The position numbers and the translations under genes were made by a program. The notes beneath the pieces are model-generated. The model had not been told where the DNA came from. It did not search any database and was given only the letters and a program-made list of their open reading frames with translations. Source: QHBQ01 sp038230695 (GTDB lineage Bacteria; Chloroflexota; Chloroflexia; QHBQ01). Taken from it: DNA of 12,174 nt. The stretch covers positions 1 through 12,174 of the forward strand of contig JBBRMT010000142.1 of NCBI GenBank assembly GCA_038230695.1. Direction: 5' to 3'. Positions 1 to 6,001 of the stretch are shown here, in pieces; within the stretch, counting starts at the first letter, position 1, and every line of letters begins with the position of its first letter.

Positions 1-240
1 CCCGACCCCGACCTGATCATCCGCACCGCCAACGGGAACCGCCTCAGTAACTTCCTGCTCTGGCAATCATCCTACGCCGAGTATTACCCCGTTCCCGCCT
101 ACTGGCCCGATTTCGGCCCCGAAGATCTGCTCAAGGCGATCACCGCCTACAGCCAGAGGCAGCGTAAGTTCGGCAAGGTGGTCGAGGCCGAGGCCGTATC
201 ACCCTCCGAGGCTACCGCAGAAGCTAGTGCTGAGTGCTGA
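1..240 (+). CDS. uppS: Isoprenyl (undecaprenyl) diphosphate synthase, C-terminal part
   Basis: The window opens inside this gene; the last 79 codons are present. The enzyme condenses isopentenyl diphosphate units in cis onto farnesyl diphosphate to make the lipid carrier for cell-wall synthesis, at the cytoplasmic face of the membrane. Visible landmarks are DPDLIIRT, then RLSNFLLWQ and SYAEYYP, the C-terminal signature of cis-prenyltransferases. The Glu in SYAE is at the place of the Mg-binding Glu213 of the E. coli enzyme. The family's usual RTGGExR is RTANGNR here (codons 8-14), so the conserved Glu is Gly; this is odd but the rest fits well. The tail after the last helix (EAEAVSPSEATAEASAEC) is low complexity, and its last residues and stop are encoded by a heptamer tandem array. 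Identification is secure; full activity is less so. Confidence 0.93.
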   Translation, partial: PDPDLIIRTANGNRLSNFLLWQSSYAEYYPVPAYWPDFGPEDLLKAITAYSQRQRKFGKVVEAEAVSPSEATAEASAEC

Positions 241-256
241 GTGCTGAGTGCTGAGT
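226..256. repeat. Heptamer tandem array AGTGCTG, 4.4 copies
   Basis: AGTGCTG occurs four times exactly at 226-232, 233-239, 240-246 and 247-253, followed by AGT. The array begins inside the last codons of uppS and provides its TGA stop (238-240). The unit also occurs once inverted at 1621-1630 (ACTCAGCACT). It resembles the short tandemly repeated heptanucleotides known from cyanobacterial genomes; relation by descent is not implied. Confidence 0.95.
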
Positions 257-324
257 AAACGAAGTTCTGATCACTCCCACCCAGCGGGCTAATCGTTACT
301 CACAAATAAAACGACCAGTTGTAC

Positions 325-587
325 GCGGTGGCAAGACAGCACGCCGCGTGCCAAGTTACCGGGGGTTGGGGGCGTAGCCCTTGCTTGCAAAGCTACCACT
401 GCCTGGATGCAGCACGCGGGTTCTCCATCATCAAGGATAGGGCAGCCCTACCTCCGCTCCTTTACGCCGCGTATATGGCCTACATTGCAGCACTTGCGCG
501 TGCGACAAGCGTTGTTTGCGCTTCACCGTTCGGAAGCTCGCTCCCAGCCCTCAGTTACTCGGCACGCGGCGGCGTATCCCTTACCGC
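325..587. repeat. Long imperfect inverted repeat in the uppS / CdsA-like gap
   Basis: The gap 241-714 contains no ORF with recognisable protein content or a ribosome binding site. It does hold a long inverted repeat. The core is 342-352 (CGCCGCGTGCC) against 561-571, perfect over 11 bases. Moving inward, 342-374 pairs with 539-571 at about 27 of 33 positions by hand alignment. Moving outward, the similarity continues with small indels to GCGGT (325-329) against ACCGC (583-587). The arms enclose about 165 bases. This could be a miniature transposable element, a remnant of a larger one, or a structured RNA. I see no clear target-site duplication. The rest of the gap shows nothing else apart from the heptamer arrays at its two ends. 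Confidence 0.6.
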
Positions 588-672
588 TACTGCCCTTCAA
601 CATTTGGGGGTTAGGCTTGCCCATAGTTAGCTGGGGTGGGGCGTGACCGTCATCTGAGGTAAATGCAATCCA

Positions 673-703
673 ACTCAAAACTCAAAACTCAAAACTCAAA
701 ACT
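673..703. repeat. Heptamer tandem array ACTCAAA, 4.4 copies
   Basis: ACTCAAA occurs exactly at 673-679, 680-686, 687-693 and 694-700, followed by ACT. The array ends 11 bases before the ATG of the next gene, where a ribosome binding site would be expected, and none is visible there. It is a different unit from the array at the end of uppS but has the same period and copy number. Confidence 0.95.
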
Positions 704-714
704 GATCACGCGCC

Positions 715-1581
715 ATGCTGACGTATCTCGCCCCGCTAGCCATGCTTGCTTTGCTGATTGCCGCCGCTGCTCTGGGCGGGCCGCTGTTCCTGCTTGGCGT
801 GCTGCTGCTAGCCCTTGCCGCGCTTTTCGTGCTGCTGCGCCAGTTCAACCTGCTGGGCTACCAACCCGCAGTCGGCGCGGCAACGGTGATTACCCTATAC
901 TTTATCATCAGCGGATCGCAATCGGCTGATGCCGCACTGGGCAGCGCCACGTTTCAGTCTGGCATAGTGCTGGCTGCGCTGGTGATCGTCACCCTGGCGC
1001 TACGCCTCAGCGAACATGACACCCTCCGCGCCGTGCTGAACTGGACGCTGACCATCGGTGGGGCGCTCTACGTCGGCCTGCTACTCTCCTACTTGCTGGG
1101 CCTATACAACCTGCATCCCGACCTGGCCTATGCTGGCGAGGCAGGGCAACCCACGCTGCTCACCGCCAGCTACGCCCAACTACGCAGCCTCGGCTTGCCA
1201 TCGCTGACCCAGACGGTAGGCTGGCCGATCACCCCGCCGCCCACCCCCGCGCCCTCACCATCGGCGCAGTGGCTAATGATTGGCCTGCTGGCCGTCACTC
1301 TGCTCTATCTCGCCGCGTTCAAGCCGCTGGGCCGCCGCTGGCCGATTGCCCCGCTAGTCGGCAGTCTGCTGCTGTTCGCGCTCGGCTGGCTGGTGGGCTG
1401 GGCCATTGCCGTGCTACTCGGATTCGCCCTGCTAGCCCTCAACCTCGCCAGCATCACCCAACCGCTAATCGTCGCCGACGACAAGCTATCCGGCGGCTGG
1501 CTGCTGGCCCTCGCCCATCATCTGGCGCTGCTTGCGCCAGTTGTTTATTATGCGGTGGTGTGGTGGCAGTGGGGAGGGTAG
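715..1581 (+). CDS. CdsA-like polytopic membrane protein lacking the CdsA signature
   Basis: A 288-residue, very hydrophobic protein with about seven to eight membrane segments. Residues 1-130 resemble the N-terminal half of phosphatidate cytidylyltransferase: a leading hydrophobic segment with LGGPLF (20-25), a second segment ending in an RQFNLLGYQP stretch (42-51), and the WTLTIGGALYVG motif (110-121). CdsA would convert phosphatidate and CTP to CDP-diacylglycerol, and its gene normally sits between uppS and rseP, as here. The C-terminal half does not carry the expected D-rich, K-R...D...H-G-G...D-R-x-D signature. Instead there is a loop with a Pro-rich stretch (TPPPTPAPSPS, 173-183), then three or four membrane segments. 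It may be a degenerate or repurposed CdsA; catalytic function is doubtful. The start is the only ATG that fits, but no Shine-Dalgarno is visible because a heptamer array precedes it. The stop TAG lies inside another heptamer array. Confidence 0.7.
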   Translation: MLTYLAPLAMLALLIAAAALGGPLFLLGVLLLALAALFVLLRQFNLLGYQPAVGAATVITLYFIISGSQSADAALGSATFQSGIVLAALVIVTLALRLSEHDTLRAVLNWTLTIGGALYVGLLLSYLLGLYNLHPDLAYAGEAGQPTLLTASYAQLRSLGLPSLTQTVGWPITPPPTPAPSPSAQWLMIGLLAVTLLYLAAFKPLGRRWPIAPLVGSLLLFALGWLVGWAIAVLLGFALLALNLASITQPLIVADDKLSGGWLLALAHHLALLAPVVYYAVVWWQWGG

Positions 1582-1606
1582 AAGGGGTAGAAGGTAGAAG
1601 GTAGAA
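1577..1606. repeat. Heptamer tandem array GGTAGAA, 4 copies
   Basis: GGTAGAA is found at 1577-1583, 1586-1592, 1593-1599 and 1600-1606, with two extra bases between the first and second copies. The TAG stop of the CdsA-like gene (1579-1581) is part of the first copy. It is followed at 1621-1630 by an inverted single copy of the unit seen at the end of uppS. Confidence 0.93.
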
Positions 1607-1674
1607 TGGGGGTCGCGGCTACTCAGCACTCATCCTGTTCTAATCCGTCAGATATAGCGCAATCGGGCGCAATC

Positions 1675-1722
1675 TGGTATAATATGGCAATTGATTGTTC
1701 GCTTGAGTAATTTACGGAAGGA
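1675..1722 (+). promoter_or_regulatory. Extended -10 promoter and ribosome binding site of rseP
   Basis: TGGTATAAT at 1675-1683 is a perfect extended -10 element (TGN plus TATAAT). No convincing -35 lies 17 bases upstream, as is common with extended -10 promoters. Transcription would start near 1690. GGAAGGA at 1716-1722 precedes the ATG at 1734. rseP therefore probably has its own promoter besides any read-through from upstream. Confidence 0.7.
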
Positions 1723-1733
1723 AACCCACCGTC

Positions 1734-3248
1734 ATGGAATGGCTATGGCTTTTTCCCATCCTCTTCTTTCTGATCCTGACCCACGAATTCGGCCACTTCC
1801 TCACTGCCTGCCTGTTCAACGTGACGGTGCATGAGTTTGGCATCGGCTTCCCGCCCAAAGCGTTGGTCATTGCCAAGCGCAACGGGGTGGAGTATACGCT
1901 GAACTGGCTGCCGATCGGCGGCTTCGTGCGGATGGAAGGTGAAGAAGGCCCCTCTGCCGACCCCAACAGTTTCGGCAACAAACCGGCCTGGCAGCGCCTT
2001 ATCATCCTTGCCAGTGGCTCGGTGGTCAACCTGCTCACCGCAGTGCTGATCTTCATCGGCCTCAGCCTGGGCGGCGCGGACGTGCCACAGTACCAGACCG
2101 GCGTTTGGTCGCTGGAGCCGGGCGGCCCCGCGCAGCAGGCGGGTATTCTGCCGGGCGACATCATCTTGCGGGCCAACGACAAGGATATTAAGACCGCCGA
2201 CGATTTCCGCTATGTTGTCACCCTCAACGCCAATACCAACGTGGCAGTCACCATTGACCGCGGTGGCCAGCAGAAAGTTATTACCCTGGTGCCACGCTCC
2301 GACCCCGCCCCCGGTCAGGGTGCGACCGGCATCGGCCTCATCTTCGTCTACAACAACCTGAAGCTGGGGCCGCTGGACCCCAATGGCAGCGCGGCCAAAG
2401 CAGGTTTGCGGCAGGGTGATGTTGTCACTGCGATTGATGATCAGCCGGTGCAGAACTCTTACCAGATTGCCAAGCTGCTCGACGGCAAGGGTAGCTCCAA
2501 AGTAACGGTCAATCGTAACGGCCAGGTCATCATCGCGCCGGTAACCACGGTGGACGCGCTGATCTTCTCCGCTGTCCCCGACGGCAGCGCGGCGAAACTG
2601 GCTGGCTTGAAGGTTGACGATATGCTTACTGGGATAAACGGTAAGGCGGTCAACAACCGTTACGACGTAAATCAAGCAATTGCGGGCCAGCAGACGGTGA
2701 ACATCTCGGTGACACGAGGTAGCAATGTTGTCGCGCTCACCAAGGTTCCAGTCGCGGCGCTGACCAATAGCAATGGTTCAGCCGCCAGCTACACCTGGCT
2801 CGATGGTGTGAGCGCTTACCCGATTGTCCATGTGGATTACAATCTGGCCGACGCAATTGGCGCAGGCTTTGCCCGCACCGGCGATAATGTGGCGCTCGTG
2901 TTCAACAGCCTGAAGGCGATTGCCCAGGGCAGCCAGCCGATCAAGAACCTGGCTGGGCCGATTGGCATTGGCAGGCTGACCGCGCAGGTTGCCACCAGTG
3001 GCGGCGGCTTCGCTGCGTTGCTGGCGTTGATGGGACTGCTGGGCGCTAACCTTTTCTTCGTTAATATGCTGCCCTTCCCCGCGCTGGATGGTGGCCGCTT
3101 CCTGTTCGTCCTTATCGAAATCCTCGCCTTTGGTCGGCGCGTTCCCGCCCGCATTGAGATGGCGCTCAACCTCGCAGGCATGGCCCTGCTGCTGCTATTC
3201 ATCGGCTACATCTCCTACCACGACATCATCAGGACGTGGTTCAGCTAA
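1734..3248 (+). CDS. rseP: Site-2 (M50) zinc metalloprotease RseP with three PDZ-type domains
   Basis: A 504-residue intramembrane protease that cuts membrane-anchored substrates such as anti-sigma factors within the bilayer. The zinc site HEFGH is at residues 17-21 in the first membrane segment, and the second metal-ligand motif NMLPFPALDGG is at 444-454. The MEGEEGP loop follows the first segment as usual. Between the catalytic halves are three PDZ-like units, each with the G-SAA/PA-AG-GD/DD pattern: about 118-192 (EPGGPAQQAGILPGD), 205-268 (DPNGSAAKAGLRQGD) and 275-345 (PDGSAAKLAGLKVDD). E. coli RseP has two, and many Gram-positive homologues one. The last membrane segment lies near 478-497. 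The start is set by GGAAGGA, 11 bases upstream. The gene converges on parB. Confidence 0.95.
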   Translation: MEWLWLFPILFFLILTHEFGHFLTACLFNVTVHEFGIGFPPKALVIAKRNGVEYTLNWLPIGGFVRMEGEEGPSADPNSFGNKPAWQRLIILASGSVVNLLTAVLIFIGLSLGGADVPQYQTGVWSLEPGGPAQQAGILPGDIILRANDKDIKTADDFRYVVTLNANTNVAVTIDRGGQQKVITLVPRSDPAPGQGATGIGLIFVYNNLKLGPLDPNGSAAKAGLRQGDVVTAIDDQPVQNSYQIAKLLDGKGSSKVTVNRNGQVIIAPVTTVDALIFSAVPDGSAAKLAGLKVDDMLTGINGKAVNNRYDVNQAIAGQQTVNISVTRGSNVVALTKVPVAALTNSNGSAASYTWLDGVSAYPIVHVDYNLADAIGAGFARTGDNVALVFNSLKAIAQGSQPIKNLAGPIGIGRLTAQVATSGGGFAALLALMGLLGANLFFVNMLPFPALDGGRFLFVLIEILAFGRRVPARIEMALNLAGMALLLLFIGYISYHDIIRTWFS

Positions 3249-3278
3249 CGCGAGCTGCAAGTTGAAGGTGGTAAGCGA

Positions 3279-3304
3279 AACCCCGGCTCATCCGAGTCGG
3301 GGTT
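3279..3304 (+). terminator. Strong hairpin downstream of rseP
   Basis: An 11-base-pair stem (3279-3289 with 3294-3304, one G-T pair) with a four-base loop ATCC starts 31 bases after the rseP stop. No long T run follows (TTCTGTCT), so it is a terminator or a 3'-end stabiliser of uncertain efficiency. Confidence 0.6.
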
Positions 3305-3319
3305 CTGTCTGCGCCGATA

Positions 3320-3400
3320 CATAGTGCTTATCCGAAAAGGGCGAACCGTTGTTCGCCCCTACGAACACCGCATGGTTTTTCGGATAAGCTCATAGTGCTT
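3320..3400. repeat. Miniature inverted-repeat element with a GTAGGGGCGA-type core
   Basis: GCTTATCCGAAAA (3326-3338) is perfectly inverted at 3377-3389. Inside lies the hairpin GGGCGAAC / GTTCGCCC (3339-3346, 3351-3358), followed by CTAC, so the minus strand reads GTAGGGGCGAAC. Flanking it is a direct repeat, CATAGTGCTT, at 3320-3329 and 3391-3400; its last bases overlap the left arm. This layout resembles a tiny inserted element with a target duplication. An outer inverted pair, TGCAAGTTGAA (3256-3266, and inverted at 3412-3422), encloses both this and the rseP hairpin. Confidence 0.75.
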
Positions 3401-3430
3401 GTGCTTTTATTTTCAACTTGCAAATCCCCT

Positions 3431-4480
3431 TCAGAACTCCTCCTCCTCCACGATGCGGCTATAAATCCCTTGAAGCACATCCTCGTTGTCGAAGAAGATG
3501 GTTATCTTGCCGCTACCGCTGCGGCTGCGATTGAATTCCACGCGGGTGCCAAGTGCGCAACGGAAGCGGTCAGTGAGGGCGATGTCCTCGGTGTTATGCA
3601 CCAGCGGGGCGCGGCGTTCGCCGGATGGGGCGGTGCGTTCACGTGGCTTGCCATCCACCCCCTTCAGCCTACCTTCCTCATCCAACGCGCTAATGCCGCG
3701 CTCGTTTATCTCGCGGGCCAGATCCTCGGTGAGCCGCACGTTCAGGTTGTTCTCAATTACGTAATTCAACGCAGCGTTGCGGGCGGCCCGATCCTGGATG
3801 GCGAGCAGGGCGCGGGCGTGACCCTCGGTAATCTCGCGGCTGCTCAGGCTCTGCAGTATCTCCGGCGAGTTGTTGAGCAGGCGCACCGCGTTGCCAATCG
3901 TGCTGCGGGCCTTGCCCACCTTGCGGGCCACCTCCTCCTGGGTTAGATTGAAGGTGTCCATCAGCATCTTGTAGGCGCGGGCTTCCTCAAGGGGGTTAAG
4001 CTCGGCCCGCTGGATGTTTTCCACCAGGGCAATCTCCAGCTTCTGCTCATCGCCCGCCTCCTTGACCACCACCGGCACCGTATTCAACCCCGCCTCTTTG
4101 GCCGCCCGCAGCCGTCGCTCACCAGCGATTAGCTGGTACATCGCCACCGGCTCGGCCTTGCGCCCAGCGCGTACCTCGACGGGTGGCGGCGCGAGACGGG
4201 TTACGATCAGGGGTTGCAGCAGCCCATGTTCCTTTATCGAATCAGCCAGTTCCTTGAGGGCAGGGCTATCCCACACCTGGCGGGGCTGGTAGGGGTTGGC
4301 CTGGATGTGGGCAATCGGCACGTCAATCACCGGCAGCACGATGCTACCTGCCTGCGGTTGCGCCTCGACCCGCATGGCAGGCGGGCGCATGGCAGGCACA
4401 GGCAACTCCTCCGCTGTGGCGACCTGCTGCCCACTCGGTATCAGCGCCCCTAGCCCACGTCCCAGTCCGCCTTTTGGCAT
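3431..4480 (-). CDS. parB: Chromosome partitioning protein ParB (CTP-dependent DNA clamp)
   Basis: A 349-residue ParB. It loads at parS sites, binds CTP, spreads along DNA and stimulates ParA. The order of parts is typical: an N-terminal KGGLGRGLGALIP peptide (3-15) that contacts ParA, a Pro/Ala-rich linker, the nuclease-like CTP-binding domain from about 50 with GERRLRA (120-126) and ENIQRAELNPLEEA (154-167), a helix-turn-helix at about 179-202 (TQEEVARKVGKARSTIGNAV), and a C-terminal dimerisation segment (about 310-345). A proline-rich insert of about 15 residues (97-112, LAPPPVEVRAGRKAEP) sits just before the YQLIAGERR strand. The start is clear: GGAGG (4487-4491), six bases upstream, and a TAATG overlap with parA, implying coupled translation. 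Confidence 0.96.
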   Translation of the reverse strand: MPKGGLGRGLGALIPSGQQVATAEELPVPAMRPPAMRVEAQPQAGSIVLPVIDVPIAHIQANPYQPRQVWDSPALKELADSIKEHGLLQPLIVTRLAPPPVEVRAGRKAEPVAMYQLIAGERRLRAAKEAGLNTVPVVVKEAGDEQKLEIALVENIQRAELNPLEEARAYKMLMDTFNLTQEEVARKVGKARSTIGNAVRLLNNSPEILQSLSSREITEGHARALLAIQDRAARNAALNYVIENNLNVRLTEDLAREINERGISALDEEGRLKGVDGKPRERTAPSGERRAPLVHNTEDIALTDRFRCALGTRVEFNRSRSGSGKITIFFDNEDVLQGIYSRIVEEEEF

Positions 4481-5271
4481 TAAGAACCTCCCTCGATCCG
4501 CGCCGCAAACTCCTCAGACAACGCCTTGTATGCCTGTGCGCCACGTGAGTTAGCATCGTACTCGCGGATGGTCTGTCCGTAGCTAGGCGCTTCGCCGATA
4601 CGCACATTGCGCGGGACGAGCGTGGCGAACGTTTCATCCGGGTAGTGGGCTTTGACCTCCTCTACCACCTGCGCGGCAAGGTTGTTGCGACTGTCGTACA
4701 TCGTCATCACAATGCCGCTGATCTTCAGGCGGGGGTTGAGGTTGGCGACCACCAGCTTGATGGTGTTGACCAGTTGCATAAGCCCCTCCAGGGCCAGGTA
4801 TTCGCATTGGATGGGGATAATCACGCCATCGGCGGCGGTCAGCGCGTTGACGGTCAGCAGGCTGAGGCTAGGTGGCAGGTCAATGATGATGTAATTGTAA
4901 TTACCGGCAATGGGGGCAATTGCCCGCGTTAGCCGCTGTTCGCGATCGCTAACCTCGACTAGCTCGACCTCTGCGCCCGCCAGCGCGGGGGCGGATGGCA
5001 GCAAATCGAACTCCGGGCGGCCAGTGGGCAGGATCGCCTCGGTGGCGGGCTGCTCATTGACCAGCACATCGTAGAGCGAGGTCTCGACCTCGTTCTTGTC
5101 GAAGCCGAGGCTGCTGGTGGCGTTGGCCTGGGGATCGGCATCAACCAGCAGCACGCGCCGCCCCATCGCCGCAAGGTAGGCGGCGAGGTTGACGGCGGTG
5201 GTGGTCTTGCCCACCCCGCCCTTCTGATTAGCCAGGGCAAAGATGCGGGCGCGGCGCGGTGACTTCGGCAA
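4480..5271 (-). CDS. parA: Chromosome partitioning ATPase ParA (Soj-like)
   Basis: A 263-residue deviant-Walker ATPase. ATP-bound dimers coat the nucleoid, and ParB-driven hydrolysis moves the parS region. QKGGVGKTT (16-24) is the deviant Walker A with the signature first Lys. DADPQAN (44-50) and IIIDLPPSLSLLT (128-140) are the other nucleotide-site motifs. The protein is short and lacks a plasmid-type N-terminal DNA-binding domain, which fits the chromosomal class. The reading frame has an upstream stop (TAG, three codons before) and no ATG or GTG ahead of Walker A, so translation probably starts at the TTG at 5269-5271. A GGAG (5282-5285) lies 10 bases upstream. parB follows directly. Confidence 0.96.
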   Translation of the reverse strand: MPKSPRRARIFALANQKGGVGKTTTAVNLAAYLAAMGRRVLLVDADPQANATSSLGFDKNEVETSLYDVLVNEQPATEAILPTGRPEFDLLPSAPALAGAEVELVEVSDREQRLTRAIAPIAGNYNYIIIDLPPSLSLLTVNALTAADGVIIPIQCEYLALEGLMQLVNTIKLVVANLNPRLKISGIVMTMYDSRNNLAAQVVEEVKAHYPDETFATLVPRNVRIGEAPSYGQTIREYDANSRGAQAYKALSEEFAARIEGGS

Positions 5272-5317
5272 TTGCGTCTATCTCCAATGCGGGTAGTGGG
5301 TGTTATGTCTAGGCGAT

Positions 5318-5346
5318 ATTGTACCAGATTTAGGGGGATTGTACAA
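5318..5346 (-). promoter_or_regulatory. Sigma70-type promoter of parA-parB
   Basis: Read on the minus strand: TTGTAC (5341-5346), a 17-base spacer (5324-5340), then TACAAT (5318-5323). TGG directly before the -10 makes it also an extended -10. The predicted start near 5311 leaves a leader of about 40 bases before the parA TTG. Confidence 0.75.
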
Positions 5347-5389
5347 ACGCTAAGAGCAAAGCCAGGAACTTCAGCCTTGCTCTTAGCGT
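5347..5389. repeat. Perfect 13-base inverted repeat between parA and the lipoprotein gene
   Basis: ACGCTAAGAGCAA (5347-5359) is exactly inverted at 5377-5389, with 17 bases between. It begins one base upstream of the parA -35 and lies 44 bases before the ATG of the divergent lipoprotein gene. It could be an operator or cruciform, or a hairpin shielding the two divergent units from each other. No T run is present on either side. Confidence 0.75.
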
Positions 5390-5433
5390 CTATTAGTATG
5401 GCAAACAAAAGATCATAGGATAGGAGTCGAATA

Positions 5434-5903
5434 ATGCTCAAAGCCAAAGTAGTTCTACCTATACTAATGTTCGGCCTTGTACTGCTATTGGCTGGCTGCG
5501 ATAATAAGGCTAGCCCTCTATTGAGCCAGGCAGAGGCGGTCAAGCTGGCGAAGTCTGTTGCCACCCAACTCGCGTCGTCCCCACGCCTGTTGATGGCAAG
5601 GGGAACGATCTGTCCAGTTGGCCTGATAAACCAGGCATCCTTACAGGTCACTGGCAAAATTATTCAGGAGTAGCAATGCCTCCTGAAGACACTTGGTTCC
5701 CAGTTACCTACACGACCTCAGTCATAACTGATAGTACAGGATCAGGGGTGGACATCACTTTTCTACTCACATGGCAATCCTTTGAAAAGGTTGAGTTGCA
5801 GCATAGCTGGCAGTTTCATGTTGGCGCTGACCATCAGGTTAGACTTATTGCGGAGAAAGGCGAGATGATGCCCTCAATTGGGTGTGGAGACCAGTGTGAG
5901 TAA
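5434..5903 (+). pseudogene. Small lipoprotein gene broken by a one-base frameshift
   Basis: The first frame starts at ATG 5434, with AGGAG (5422-5426) seven bases ahead, and encodes a lipoprotein signal: a hydrophobic core, then LAGC with the modified Cys at residue 22. This frame runs to a stop at 5671-5673, but its protein-like character fades after QLASS. The frame that is open from 5514 to the stop at 5901-5903 reads TPVDGKGNDLSSWPDKPG from 5583, then HWQNYSG, a VDITFLLTWQSFEKV stretch and HSWQFHVGADHQVRL. Adding one C to the CCCC run at 5579-5582 joins both into a protein of about 156 residues. It would be an exported, lipid-anchored protein of a family I do not recognise. Either a real recent mutation or a base-calling error explains it; a programmed -1 shift is less likely. 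Confidence 0.8.
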
Positions 5904-5935
5904 CCAAATGTAGCGGGCATAATTTAGGTGTGCCT

Positions 5936-5967
5936 CAATAAGAAAAGGGCGCACGATGGTGCGCCCT
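5936..5967 (-). terminator. Intrinsic terminator of the first YsnF-domain gene
   Basis: AGGGCGCAC (5946-5954) pairs perfectly with GTGCGCCCT (5959-5967) around the loop GATG. On the minus strand the stem is followed by TTTTCTTATT (bases 5945 down to 5936), a standard T tract. It sits 35 bases beyond the stop of the minus-strand gene. In sequence it looks like a member of the GTAGGGGCG palindrome family put to use as a terminator. Confidence 0.85.
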
Positions 5968-6001
5968 CAATGCGGTCAAGCTATTCGCCAGTTAGCAGTA
6001 A

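Noticed and set aside
319..646. Overlapping open frames in the uppS / CdsA-like gap
   Set aside because: No ribosome binding site, no recognisable protein pattern, two frames equally open; the long inverted repeat explains the sequence better.
226..1606. Heptamer arrays as a CRISPR
   Set aside because: The units are 7 bases and contiguous, with no spacers and no cas genes nearby.
3641..3655. TTCACGTGG inside parB, reminiscent of a parS site
   Set aside because: Only the CACGTG core and two adjacent bases fit the 16-base parS consensus; the outer positions do not.
4538..4556. CACGTGA inside parA as a possible parS
   Set aside because: The core matches but the flanks differ at most positions from the consensus.
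5571..5600. Programmed -1 frameshift in the lipoprotein gene
   Set aside because: No classical slippery heptamer or downstream stem is evident; a lost C in the CCCC run explains both frames more simply.
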